Shown here: piece by piece, positions 24,128-35,954 of the stretch
Layout: each line of letters opens with the position of its first letter
How positions within the stretch are numbered: the first letter of the stretch is position 1
Assembly: GCF_051020975.1 (NCBI RefSeq)
Contig: NC_135039.1
Coordinates: forward strand, 15,722,692-15,786,691
Origin: Osmia lignaria lignaria
Taxonomy: Eukaryota; Arthropoda; Insecta; Hymenoptera; Megachilidae
DNA: 64,000 nucleotides
Direction: 5' to 3'
Notes under the pieces: model-generated
The model's database searches: none
Seen by the model: only the letters and a program-made list of their open reading frames with translations
Told to the model about the DNA's origin: nothing
Translations under genes and position numbers: made by a program

Positions 24128-24641
24128 TTTCGCTTAAAATTTTATTCATTTTGATTTAAAGAATTTAATATATAATAAAACGGAAGTTTTTCTATTGATG
24201 ATGAAGCATGAATGCAAGTACTTTCAACTTCAATGAAAGTGAGTAAAGATTTCTTTGTAACACAAAATTATATGTTTACTTCAGTTTATTTGTTTTTTTT
24301 TATTTCGAAGAATTGTTTTTGAGTTTATATTTTTATTTATTTTTTTATAAGTTATGTAAATTGTGTAATAAAAATTACTACCCTAACGACGTTTTTTTTT
24401 TTTTTAATTTTTTAAAGTAATATATATAATTATAAAATTGTAATATTTCAATCATAGCTCGACAGACTAATGAATTTTTATTTTATGCGATGTTAAGAGA
24501 AGAGCAGTTGTAATCACAACTCTATGAAGGAAATATCCAAGTTTCACGTGATACTTTTTCAGCTCTCGTTTTCGCATGTAATTTGAGGTAATCAAAATAA
24601 GTAAATAGATAAAGCTCTGGTTTATGTCGATAATTGATAAA
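24128..24641 (+). other. DNA2 3' UTR and COQ3 5' flank
   Basis: Short AT-rich spacer with a poly(A) hexamer at 24174-24179, 47 nt after the DNA2 stop. The rest likely holds the COQ3 promoter and 5' UTR. Confidence 0.45.
24174..24179 (+). terminator. Poly(A) signal AATAAA for DNA2
   Basis: Canonical hexamer 47 nt after the stop codon, in good position for a short 3' UTR. Confidence 0.6.
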
Positions 24642-25978
24642 ATGAATCGCGACATGTTTTGTATTTATTATCATTTCATTAATTGCCATTATTTTTGTCG
24701 GTCTCTTGTTTCAGAAACGTATATATTTATATACTTATCAAGAGTCGCGTCGTGTCGCGCATGATCGATGCCAGATATCATTCACTTTTTTAAAATATAT
24801 ATTCGCAGTACATTTGTAAAATTTTTATTAATCTTTTATTACTTGGTGAAAGTAAATCATGAAAGTTGTAAAACTTTTATCTTCCCGATCTGTATCAACG
24901 AAGAGTACCTTTCGAAACCGGTATTTAACCTATATGTTTGATATATGTGTATTTTTATGTTAGAAAGTAAATATATACTATTTTTTGGAAAAAAAAAAAA
25001 AAAAACTGTTATGTTATCCATGATTTTAGGGTTAAAGAACAACTGGATCAATTACCTAAACCACCGATTATTAAAAAATCGACCGTTGATCTTGCAACGA
25101 TAGACCATCATTCAAAATTAAGTAATAATTGGTGGGATAGAAATGGTGAAATGCGTGCTTTGCACGCGCTAAATCCTCTCAGGGTACAATTTGTGAGAGA
25201 TGGTTTAGCTAATACAGGTATTAAAGCTGAAACTCCATATCTACCATTGGAGGGAATCAAAATCTTAGACGTTGGTTGTGGTGGAGGATTATTGTCAGAA
25301 CCACTAGCTAGAATAGGAGCAGAAGTAACTGGGATCGATGCATCTTCAGAACTAATATCAGTTGCAAAAGAACATGCTGCATTAGATCCTAATTTAAGTA
25401 GAAAGTTAAATTACATTCAAACAAGTATCGAAGATTTTGCTCCAGCTAATAATAAAACGTATAATGCCATAATAGCTTCAGAAGTTGTAGAGCATGTGAA
25501 TGAGAAGGAATTATTTTTAAAGGTATCATGCTCTTATGTAAATAATAAAGAAGCAGTTGATATACTATTACCAAAAAATTATTTATTTTTTATAGCATTG
25601 TATAGATACATTAAAGCCTGGTGGTTCCATATTTCTTACAACATTAAACAAAACTCTGCCTGCTTGGCTTGGAGGGATCATTGCAGCTGAACATGTTTTA
25701 AAATTGGTACCAAAGGGTACTCATGATTGGAATAAATTTGTTACTCCAGCTGAAATGCAGTGTTTATTAGAAAAATGTAAAGTATTCTTTGTTAATAATA
25801 ATGCTGTTAAATTTATTTTATATAGACTTTTTTATTGAGAAGTTTAATTTTCTTTGTAGGTGGTTGTAAAACAAAATTAATTCATGGAATGTTTTATAAT
25901 CCATTAAAGAACGAGTGGTTTTGGATAGCATCAAGAGCAATAAACTATGCAATTCATGCAGTAAAAAGGAAGGAGTAG
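24642..25978 (+). CDS. COQ3: COQ3 ubiquinone biosynthesis O-methyltransferase
   Basis: Mitochondrial SAM-dependent methyltransferase that performs both O-methylation steps of coenzyme Q synthesis within the CoQ synthome. Exons 25030-25522, 25596-25776 and 25860-25978 are firm. The first exon, 24642-24718, is tentative: it provides an ATG, an N-terminus with some arginines, and the right phase, but its donor (AAC|GTATAT) is weak. With it the product is 289 residues. SAM motif I (LDVGCGGG) lies at about 105-112, followed by GAEVTGID. Further family landmarks are WWDRNGEMRALHALNP before the fold, IIASEVVEHV, LKPGGSIFLTTLNKT and PKGTHDWNKFVTP. The stop lies 365 bp from the cathepsin D stop on the other strand. 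Confidence 0.93.
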
Positions 25979-26342
25979 TAATAATGAACGTGTTTTTTCA
26001 TACATTGTACTGTGATAATTTATAGTATTTATAACGTAAAAATTTTAATTTTATGAAAAGTAGTGCAAATTATTTGGTTATTTAAAAAAATATAAGAAAC
26101 GTATAACTTAAACTTTATTGCTTTCATTTTTACATGTATACATTTCATTATAGGAAATTACTTTATATATGTTGCAGCTTAATCGTTATTTTATTTTTAA
26201 GAGTGTCACATAGAATACACTTACATAATTGGTAAGAAATTTCTATGCAACAATTACCGAAGACTTATTAAGTTAACTAACCGCTTTATTAAGATATAAA
26301 AAAAAAAGTATATGTATTTAAAAGCTTATTTTATTTGATGAT
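25979..26342. other. Convergent 3' ends of COQ3 and cathepsin D
   Basis: 364 bp of spacer shared by two tail-to-tail genes. A minus-strand AATAAA at 26330-26335 sits only 8-13 nt past the cathepsin D stop. The COQ3 poly(A) signal is not obvious. Confidence 0.5.
26330..26335 (-). terminator. Poly(A) signal AATAAA for cathepsin D
   Basis: Minus-strand AATAAA immediately after the stop codon at 26343-26345. If used, the 3' UTR is very short. Confidence 0.5.
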
Positions 26343-28587
26343 CTATTTAGCTTCGGCAAATCCAACGCGGTTGTTTCCCATATCGAATTCGGTGTAGTAG
26401 CGGCCAATGAATACATCTCCCAAGATCCATAGTGGGCCATTTGGTGGAGGAATGTCTATTCCCATAAATCCACTCAAGCAAACAGTTTTTCCAAACTGTT
26501 TAACCTGTTTTAAAACAAAAGGAGCAACGTAAAATATTCCATCTTATAATAAACTTTATTTATGTAAAGTATGATATACTTTACCTTAAAAACATAGTCT
26601 TCGCCTCTGAGAGGGAAAGAATGGCCACCGATTACGAATGTAATTGTAGGCAAGTTAGGAATGGAATTACAGTCCACCTATATAAATAAAATAAAAATGT
26701 CGTTTCATGAATATCTCTATAATAAAGGTAAATAGTTTATCGTAATACCAATGCTTCTCCAGCAACAAGAGGAGTAGCTCCAATTTTCTTGTTAATCAAT
26801 TCAATTTCTTTAACGGGTCCACCGATCAAAGAGGTGCCTGTGTCAGCGATAGCTTCGCATCCATTCTCGCAGACCTTATAATTTGAGCCTATTTCAATTC
26901 TAAAATATTTGTTACAATTAAACCATAATATTCAACGTTTTCACTACAAAAGAAGTATCATTAGAAACACAAGAATATACCTGTCCATGCTAAATTGCCA
27001 GTAACCCTTCTTGTCTACAGGAACATAGGTGAATGGACCAACATAATGATTAGGATCTGAACCACCAAGTATCATTTCGCCACCAGATTTCGCATCAGGA
27101 TCTCTAAATTGTTAAGCGAGTTTTAGCTTCTTTTCTACCAAGTCAGTTTTTAAATTGATTAATTGGTAATAACCTATTCAAATAGAAACTGAAAACAGGT
27201 TGGGGTACTAATCCTTGTTTAACCATGTTGTAGAAGACAGGCATTACACCATCAACAGCTATTCTAGAGTATGCCATTCCCATAATACCATCAAATTTGG
27301 CAGCAACGAATGCCAAGCCGGGTTCGCTTAACGCTTCGGCAAACGTTTGATCACTAATTTTCGTTCCAGCAACCTGATCATACATTTATCATTATAAAAC
27401 ATATGTATATAATTATACATATAAAAGAGGTTTAAAAATAGAAGGTCAACAACACAAAATGATATAAGAAAGTTTATTATGGATGGAAAATCGTATCAGG
27501 AAATGTGCGAAAAATCATTGGTTGTAAAAAAAAATACACATTCATGTTTGTGCCAATACTTACGTCTACCATGTCGGTAGAGAGATAGCCCGAGAGACTT
27601 CCAGAACCATACACAATAGAAAATTCAGTACCGTTTTCCTTATAAGTGTACGATTTGGTACTATCATACTTATGATGTAGTTCTGTAAAAATTATCAAGT
27701 ATAGTTTTTCTATCTTGTTTTTCAATTTTCTTTGCTTAAAATTTGTTGTTTTCGTTATGGACGCGATAAGGCAGCGGAAACAAAACACGCATACCCATAA
27801 GCATTCCACAATACATTTATGACCATGGAGAATATAGTCTTGAAAATCATATGGAAAATTCAATATTAATTGTTTAAAAGCATTTTACAACATGAGATTT
27901 TAACAGAAAATTGTACCAATGATATAAAAGGGGAGTAAATACGTATTCAGTTATAAGCTTCAAAAATTAAAATTACTACTTTATAGATTAATTATCATGA
28001 GGCAAAGGTCATTTAAATCTTACAAGTGAATAATTGATATTGTGGATGCAATCAATGGAAGACAACTGAAAATTTAGCAGATACACATAATACAAGAAAA
28101 TGTTGATGATTTTTCAAAATATACTCACTGCAGGCAATATTAGTCAAATGGCATTTTTTAGAGGGAACCCACAGATTGGAGGAGCCTGTATCAAAGATTA
28201 CTCTGAATTCTTGAGGCGGAGTTCCAATGTTGATGATACCATAATATTGAGCATCAAGGTAATTAGAAAGAGGCTCTAGTGGTGGAACATTTCCTTGGAA
28301 TACATGTACCTGGGTTAGGTCTGTACCATATTCCTTTAATTGTTTCCTTACACTATCCATTTTATACAAATTAATCCTTAAAATAAAGAAACGTATTTAG
28401 TTTTAATCTTAAGAAATATCTTATATAGTCTGCAATTGTCCATCATGGGAAATATTGTAAAATGTATAATGGTTATATTAATTACAAAAATGAACAATCA
28501 TCTTTGTCCAAACTGTTATATTTACCTCTGAAGTTCCGCATTTGCTGCGACTAATAAAACGCAGAAAAATGCGATGGTACGATACAT
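26343..28587 (-). CDS. Cathepsin D-like lysosomal aspartic protease
   Basis: Pepsin-family (A1) endopeptidase, made as a secreted pre-proenzyme and matured in lysosomes. Eight exons (minus): 28526-28587, 28129-28376, 27564-27682, 27174-27373, 26981-27103, 26749-26899, 26585-26677, 26343-26504. They total 1158 nt, or 385 residues, typical for insect cathepsin D. The signal peptide is MYRTIAFFCVLLVAANA. A propeptide follows (about 20-55). The first active-site triad is FDTGSSNLW (Asp83). The flap region has VYGSGSLSGYLSTD. The second catalytic motif is ADTGTSLIGG (Asp270). The C-terminal LGDVFIGRYYTEFDMGNNRVGFAEAK stretch (split here for length: LGDVFIGRYYTEFD then MGNNRVGFAEAK) is characteristic. 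All parts appear intact. Confidence 0.95.
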
Positions 28588-28653
28588 TTTTAACCAAGTT
28601 TTCAATCTACTCTCAAATATAAAACTTTATAACATTCTTTTAAAAACAATATT

Positions 28654-28857
28654 TTAAACAAAGACTTTTTTTTCAGAATTATTTTGCGCAACACCGCTGT
28701 CAGGTACAACACTAGAACAATTCGAAGCAAGAGGCTTTCTAATAAAGCTTTGCTCGGAATCATCGGGAGTCATTGCGCCTGCGTAACTTGAGTCATGCAT
28801 ACACGTATTAATATGCTGCGATAATAATGACAAAACTTGAAATGGATCAGATAACAA
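28654..28857 (-). CDS. Small open frame just upstream of cathepsin D, unassigned
   Basis: A minus-strand frame ending at 28654, only 66 nt before the cathepsin D ATG. The last 48 or so residues, from CMHDSSYAGAMTPDDSEQ onward, have a balanced composition that looks more like protein than the AT-rich surroundings. The frame as opened begins at a TTG. An AG acceptor (TATCGCAG|CAT) lies inside it, so it could be a final exon of an unrecognised small gene. A possible upstream exon lies near 29000-29040, where one frame reads NVESADLDNDA before a GTAGTT donor. It could also be cathepsin D 5' leader. I do not recognise the protein. Confidence 0.25.
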   Translation of the reverse strand: MLSDPFQVLSLLSQHINTCMHDSSYAGAMTPDDSEQSFIRKPLASNCSSVVPDSGVAQNNSEKKVFV

Positions 28858-30192
28858 TTAAATAATTTATCTTATTGATAATTTTATAAATAATAATATA
28901 CATTGTTTGCTATTAATCTGCATATTCATATTTATAAACATAACATCAGTAAATAGTTACAAGAATATAAAACCTAAAGAGAGCTAACTACGGCATCGTT
29001 ATCCAAGTCAGCTGATTCAACATTTGTGTTGTATATTCTACTACGTATATAAATATACAACAACGTGTGAGTGTATGAGTATAAATTGTAACGGAGTTGG
29101 TAAAATATATTTATTTCTTTAGTTAAATCCATACAAAACAGAGAATAATATTTTTGTATACTGTATACGTCTTTAACAATATTTCTAAATATACATATTT
29201 CAAATGTATTGAATGATACATGGTATGTATAATCAACTGAAACTTGACACCCTAATTATAAACTAGGTTTAGGTTATATAATCAGTTTCCAATGACAGTT
29301 TTGTTAATAAATTGAAAATCTGTAAAGAAAACATGAAAAAACAAATGTATAACTCCAGCTTTCAGTCAAAATTTTGTATTGATTACTCGAATTTATGTTT
29401 ACGCGGGTTGCTAGCAGCAAGGCATTCTGGGTTGATAGAAGACCGTGATAGAAGACCCTAATCGCGAGCCAATCAGTGTGCAGGATTATAGTACGGGCAC
29501 TTCAGTCTTGAACTCGATCGAGGAATAGTCGCTGTCGGCTTGACCGAGTAAAAATTTTGGTGTAAATCAGTTCACATAGAAAAAGATAAATACACATAAT
29601 TACCGGGCCAGAAATTAACGATTCTTTTGCTGTATATCTGTTGGTGAGACTGTTATTTCGGAAGGTATGTCAAATGTTATTTGATCAAATGTATTTTTTT
29701 CAATTCAACCGGGAATCCAGCTTATGTCAAATTCAATTTGGATTTCGGATATTTCCGTTTTTATAACTTTATGGAAATTTTCGAATGAGCGCCGTTAATT
29801 CAACCTAGTTTCGGTGATTGCGTGCGGATGAATTATTATTCTTATCATCGCATATCGATAAAACATTATCCTCCCGCGTTTCGTCTTCGCTCGATCCTTG
29901 CGATTATTTCTATCATACTTATTAAATATATCTGATCTTTTTTATGATTAACTACTCGTAACTCAATGTATTGCCATGCCGGCACATCAGATATATGCTA
30001 CTGTCAAAATTACGCGCATTCGTTATTCAAGGTTTAATGTCTAATTTCTATATTGTTTCTCTGATATTAGAAACAAAAGAAGTTCTTTGTAAACAGTTTC
30101 TCCTTCATGTTGCAGATTATTTGACCACAATGTTCTTATAGGCCATATAAAATCAGTTATTTATCTTTCTCATATGTTTCAGAGTCACAAAA
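28858..30192 (+). promoter_or_regulatory. Upstream region, promoter and 5' UTR intron of LC8
   Basis: The part from about 29400 to 29560 is less AT-rich and holds a CCAAT box (29469-29473) and an initiator-like TCAGTC near 29502. A noncoding first exon probably runs from about 29500 to 29664, where GGAAG is followed by a GTATGT donor. The intron would end at the AG at 30181-30182, 10 nt before the ATG. The stretch before 29400 is plain AT-rich spacer. Confidence 0.5.
29469..29473 (+). promoter_or_regulatory. CCAAT box of the LC8 promoter
   Basis: CCAAT in the context GAGCCAATCAG, about 30-35 nt before the inferred start region. Placement is inferred. Confidence 0.4.
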
Positions 30193-30646
30193 ATGTCAGA
30201 CAGAAAAGCTGTGATCAAGAATGCTGATATGTCTGAGGATATGCAGCAGGATGCTGTTGATTGTGCAACGCAAGCTCTTGAAAAATATAACATAGAGAAG
30301 GTATGCTATAAGATAAGTTTAAAATTATCCCAGATATCGTGTGTATGATGATAAAAAATGGTACATGTATCTGGACTTGTGTTTAATGGTTTATTATCCA
30401 ATTAATTACAATAATGATTAAGATAATTTGAAAGTTGAGAAAAATATTTGAGATTAACTGATGTGCTTTTTTTTCTTATTTCAGGATATTGCTGCCTTTA
30501 TTAAAAAAGAATTTGATAAAAAGTATAATCCAACCTGGCATTGCATCGTAGGACGTAACTTTGGAAGTTATGTGACACACGAAACAAGACATTTTATCTA
30601 CTTTTACCTGGGTCAGGTAGCGATTCTCCTCTTCAAAAGTGGATAA
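30193..30646 (+). CDS. ctp: Dynein light chain LC8 (DYNLL / cut up)
   Basis: LC8 hub protein: a light chain of cytoplasmic dynein that, as a dimer, also binds short TQT-type motifs in many partners. Two coding exons, 30193-30300 and 30485-30646, give 270 nt and 89 residues, the exact family length. The sequence MSDRKAVIKNADMSEDMQQD opens it. YNPTWHCIVGRNFGSYVTHE forms the target-binding strand, and it ends AILLFKSG. It is essentially identical to LC8 across animals. The insect symbol ctp is used by homology. A spliced 5' UTR and a long 3' UTR are likely. Confidence 0.98.
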
Positions 30647-32195
30647 ATTGGATTCTATTTTGCATTTACCATCCTTTCTTCTTCCCTTCACACATGCTAC
30701 ATGGAATACTTTAAATCGCATCAACATCTGTAAGAGAAATTACAATTCTGTATACAATGAAAGTTTGTTTATTCAAACAATATGCACTCCCAGTTGAAAA
30801 CATGAAATTATATATTATTATTGGTACTATTGTCTTTGCTGTTTTTCTTATTTTGGGAGATAAGACAATGTAGAAAATATAAAAGGGTAGGGAGATGACT
30901 AAACGAGGGAAAGAAAAAGTGGAAAAAAAAGAAAGAAAAAAAAAACTAATTGACATACAATTTTACGTGTTAAAATTGTGTATGCCAGAAAGTTTGTTGT
31001 GTTCTTGTTTTATATTAGGTATATATAATGCGCGGTTAAGTTCAGTACTGGCGATTTTAAATTAATAAATCTTTTAGTGTGTAATACACTAAGTGCACCT
31101 AAGTAATGTAACTTCATACAAAATCGTGTATGATTTTTATTATCTCACTATGCTTAAAGAAACTGTATCTAATAGTCGTCAATAATGAATGAAAACCAAA
31201 CCTTGATTGATCATTCAATCGTTATTTTGTTGTATTTGTAAATTGTCCCTTCATTCTGTGATGCTGTGTAACAGTTTATCGAATTTGATTCGTTTAAATT
31301 CGAGTATCTCTTTGAATTCATGGTTTGGAGGCTCATTAAAGGCTTAATATTATCGATGCATCGTATTAATCATGCATTTGAATGTAATAATTCTACTCAA
31401 ATTAACACAGTGCTGAGTACAATATCGCATAATATCTGAGTCAAACGGTTATCGTAACTTTACAATTTTTTATATTGTGCACACCAAATTTTGTAGACAT
31501 ATTATCTTAAGGCAATACACATTTAGGGAATTTTTTCCCTTTATTTTTTGTTTTTCAAAGCTTCATGTATTCAGCTCATTGAATTCTGTCCTTTATGTAA
31601 CATCCACTATTCCAATATTATGGTACTTATATATGTATATATATATACACACAGACAGGCACACACGCGTATATATACATATATAAAATGATAAATGTAG
31701 ATTATACATGTATATTATACTATTTATATATAGTGCAATCTTCAAACGATTTTTCATGCAGTATTTGATTATCACAACGTTGCTACATTGTTCAAATTTT
31801 AGACTGATTATTAAATCATCATCACAAGTATATGACTTGCATGGTTCTTTTATAAGATTTCACGAGCTAATTTTATAACACGAATATTGTAAGATTTAAC
31901 GAAAAGTTGTCTGTAACGTTAAAGTAATATAGAGCAGAAAAGAGAGAAAAGAAAAGATAAACCCAATAATATCTTCGGTTACGCTCGAGCCAACTTTACA
32001 ATAGTTATTTTTCAATCGACGTAACTTTGTACGTACTCTCTTTCACCTGTTAACGCACATACATAAACGAATTGAAAAGATTGCATCTGTTCTTGCATCT
32101 GTAAGAGAAAGGAAATTAGAAGAAAACTGACATTATTTAAGGTCGAGGTTTGTTAAATAGTAAAATTAAGATTCAGTATAATATTATGAAATAAA
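30647..32195 (+). other. Probable long 3' UTR of LC8
   Basis: About 1.5 kb with no coding features. Poly(A) hexamers occur near 31063-31070 and at 32190-32195, with further ones near 32228-32236. LC8 genes often use several poly(A) sites, so more than one end is likely. A TA/CA microsatellite lies at about 31630-31690. Confidence 0.45.
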
Positions 32196-32940
32196 GATGC
32201 TCAGAAATCAACAGATTGCTAATGAGTAATAAATAAATACCCGCGAAATTCAGAATATCAACAGCACATGCTACCAAGAGCGTGTAGCAATTTTGCACGA
32301 ATCAGCCCTAAATTTTATCATATCAGAATTGCGTATTACAAAAAGAAAATTGAAATTTTCTTATCCCCAAGCATGTAAAGAAAGACTTGCAATTTTATAA
32401 CGACAAAAAATCGTACGTTAAGTTTGAGAATATATTTAAAAAGACTTAGCGAGACAATGTGATTTGATCATCTGCTAATTATGATCTTGTGTCGCAATTT
32501 CTTCTTAATAAAGCTAATAATGATTCTTAAACTACACTCAGTTTCATGTATCTTTCTTTATTACTACCATGAAATTTCAAGTACAGAGCTGATCCCGCAA
32601 TTCATAATTGTAAGTTACCAATGCGTTAAGTATCAACTATTGAAATGCATCCTTTCGCATAAAATCATCTTGTAACAGCTTGTACCATTCTATTGTAGTA
32701 TGAAAATTTAATGTACGATTTGAATTGCATTAAAAACTCAAGGTGCATTAAAATGACCTTATAGAATTTTCTAACAGTTGGTCGCGTGCCTAATACCATT
32801 AAGAAATCAATTTCGATTGAGAGAAGGTCGCTCGCAAAAATTCCGAGTATTCAATTATGTTTTTCAAAAGATACATGTCGTACGTGGAGGTCTGCGTACC
32901 TTTAAAAGAAGGGATAATTGTGGCATGTATACACACCACG

Positions 32941-32954
32941 GTTGTCAAGACAAC
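32941..32954 (+). promoter_or_regulatory. RFX X-box upstream of IFT81
   Basis: GTTGTCAAGACAAC fits the ciliary X-box consensus RYYNYY-N(1-3)-RRNRAC at every position, with perfectly complementary six-base arms around AA. It lies 81-94 nt before the IFT81 ATG. Ciliary IFT genes are known direct targets of RFX factors in nematodes and flies, which makes the placement meaningful. Confidence 0.8.
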
Positions 32955-33034
32955 AGATTTTGACAACAGAAGAGGCAGTGGACAGTGAGTGTTGTAACAA
33001 ACAGAAAGGATCTACACAGATTTACAGAAAAATC

Positions 33035-35802
33035 ATGAAAGAAAATACTAAGCTCCTTGTGACTGAACTAAACAAATTGTTGAATCGTAATTACAATGTA
33101 ATCTATTTCAATTCCCTAAGTTCAGAGGAACTATTACAAGTAAGAGTTGTTCCATTTTTTTCTCTTTCTAACAATCAGATCCCTCAATTTCTTAATTTAT
33201 GTTTTCTAATGTTTCAAACTGAACAGCTCTATATGATAATCACATTGCAGGTCTTGAAAGAGGTGTTGATTAAGATACAGGATCAGAATGATGCAAATGT
33301 TGATACTAGAAATGGAAGCACCGAAGAGACTTCCATTTACATTTTGTCTGTCCTTCGTGTGCTTAATTATCAGCCCCAAGTAGATCCTGCAACCTTTAGG
33401 CAAGAACCTTTTCATTTATTTAAAAAAGAAGAATTCATTTTAATATGAATTTTATTTGTGATTTTCTACAGACAAGGTCTTATTCGAGGTGATCCTGACA
33501 TGATTCATCCTATCTTGACCTGGCTTTTGTCTAATTTGGACATTGTTAGGAAGAGAGCTTATTTGTCTCGTTTCTTAGTGAAGGTATACCCCTATACATT
33601 TCTATCATCCCTCTTGGACTCATTAACAGTAACTGATTTCGTTTACATTAATTAGATAGAGGTTCCTGCTGAGTATTTAAGCGATGCGGAAGTCTCCTCA
33701 TTGTATGAACAGTACACAGCTTCGATCAATAGATTCAAAACCGTTCATAAAGAGAGAGAAATAGGAAAGAAGGTAAAAGAACAATGTTAATATAATTCAT
33801 TCAGTACAGATAATAATTCTTTATCTGATTAGAATTTCGAGAATGCGAGCGAGCTCACTGCAGATTTGAAAACAATGGAGAAAGAAAAAGAAGTAAGAGA
33901 GAGATCGGTTTGGTAAATCTCATGCCTCAATATATTTGTATTAATTTGGTTTATAGGCTGTGACGATACGTATTGAAAAGATGAAAGCAAAAGCAGAACC
34001 AGGCATTCATTTTTTAGATGCAGCTCGAGCATTGCGAATAGAAAAAGATAAAGAACGTGATCTGGCGTTACAGGAGGAACAAGAGAAAGAAATTTTGTCC
34101 ACCTTGCAGGTAGAGATACTTGGCGGTTGTTAAAACTCAATCTGGGCTCTTACAAAATCTTTCATAATATTTTAGACTTCACTGCAAAGACTAGAACGCG
34201 AGCTGCAGATTTTAAAAAAGGACGAGAACGAAGTTACAGTTAAATCACTGCTGCAACAATTGTCTGAAGCAATAACGGTTCAAACGATAGTAACTAACGA
34301 AAAGATACCAGCTGAAATAAAGACGAAAAAAGATCGCATAAAAGCTTTAGTCGCGGTTAAACAGTATTCGTACTTGAGTCCGGATCAAATAACTGCATTG
34401 AGAAATAAGTTGGATACTATATCCGAAGAAATTCAAAAAATGATAGAACATAAGGTAAACTGTTCAAAATAGGATATCGTTGGTTCTTAGGTGTTGTATA
34501 TTAATCATTCGAAAAATTGTAGATCTCAAAAAGCAATATCGATAAAATTGAGCCGTTCCGGCAACAAGCAGCCGCTGTTACAAATATTAAAAGAAATGCG
34601 TTGGAACGATTAGAGAAGACAGAGAGATCCTTGCAAGAATTGCAAGCGAAATTAGAAGAGAAACAGGAACTATCCAAATTTATGGTAGAAGATATAGTAC
34701 CTAAAGGGGAGGAATTAAAAAAGTATGTAAATCGCTTGAAGACTAGGGGTACACTTTACAAGCACTGTAAAGCTGAATTGGCGTGGCTTGCTGCTGAGAG
34801 TAGTGTGTTGTATCGAACAACCGCCATTTTGGAATATCAGGTATTTTGATAGTAAAAGTTCAGTGATCCACAATTTAAAATCAATCGATTTGTTACAGGT
34901 TAATCAATGTAACCAAGCGAAAGAAATATTAGAAAATGTACAGAAAACTATTCCGGATAATTTTACGGAAGAAAATGCATTATCCATGAATGTTAAATTA
35001 TTTAGAGACATATCTGCTTTTCGCGGAAAATTGGTTCCGTTCATAAATGGTACGAGTACATAGAATAAACTATTATGATCAATAAACGTGTTCCATATTT
35101 TTATTATAAACATTACAGACGTACAGACATTGAGGAAGAAGTCGCACCAATATCAGCAGCAACAAGAGCAAGTAAAAAAAACGCATAACAATGTAGAATC
35201 GAGTATGAATGTTTCTATTAATGATTTGCAGTCTGAAATAGAAAATATCAAATTAAAAATGACAAAGGTAAACGATTTTATAATTTAATACTGTCAGAAT
35301 TGTTTTCTAATTTTGAAATATGTTCAAAAGGATGTTGAAGAGAAAGAAAAACTGCAAAAACTTATTAAAAGAATGAAAAATACAGAGGAAAGAATAAATC
35401 GTGATGCTGAAGTTAGTAAGATTTTTACTGTAACCATTAGTATCACATTATTTGTCGCTAATCTTTTTGTGCACTTAGGATTCTAAAATCTCTGATCCTG
35501 GTAAAAAACTTAAGGAAGAATTAAATTCTGCTATCGTATCCGAAGAAGCGAAAATAAAAAGTTTATTAACAGAAAAAGATCGTTTGAAGGAGATTGTTGC
35601 AGTAAAGGAAAAACAAACACAAATGTGGAGTGATATTTTGTCGTACGTAGTAGACATTATAAGTATTGAAAAGGATATATGTATAACAAACAAGTACTGT
35701 TTTAGGATTTTCCAATGTAAAATAAAATCTGCCGAAGAAACGAAGCAATCAAATGGTATCGTTGTCCGACGAGGAGGTGCAGAAACTTTAGTTTTACAGT
35801 AA
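33035..35802 (+). CDS. IFT81: IFT81 intraflagellar transport protein
   Basis: Core subunit of the IFT-B complex; with IFT74 it binds tubulin and carries it into cilia. In insects it acts in sensory neurons (and sperm where IFT is used). Exons: 33035-33139, 33251-33399, 33472-33583, 33656-33772, 33833-33892, 33957-34109, 34176-34454, 34523-34840, 34899-35049, 35119-35267, 35331-35411, 35479-35802. They total 1998 nt, or 665 residues, against about 676 in human. The N-terminal calponin-homology-like domain has NYNVIYFNSLSSEELLQ and RQGLIRGDPDMIHPILTWLL, then RAYLSRFLVKIEVPAEYL. The rest is coiled coil rich in Glu, Lys and Leu. Exon 2 ends at a GC donor. The last exon may hide a short unrecognised intron. 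Confidence 0.94.
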
Positions 35803-35863
35803 TTATTCCTTCTTTTTTTCTCCTTTTTTTAGTATGATATTTTATGAATTTTTTGAAATCAGA

Positions 35864-35869
35864 AATAAA
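35864..35869 (+). terminator. Poly(A) signal AATAAA for IFT81
   Basis: Canonical hexamer 62 nt after the stop, on the strand of IFT81. Confidence 0.6.
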
Positions 35870-35948
35870 CTATACATATAATATTTCCAAAGTTGTTTAT
35901 TGCAATAAGGTTAATAAAAATTGTTGATTTCATTGTGTTCAAGAATGT

Positions 35949-35954
35949 TTTATT
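35949..35954 (-). terminator. Candidate distal poly(A) signal for TMEM86
   Basis: Minus-strand AATAAA about 1.3 kb past the TMEM86 stop and only 80 bp from the IFT81 signal on the other strand. Confidence 0.35.
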
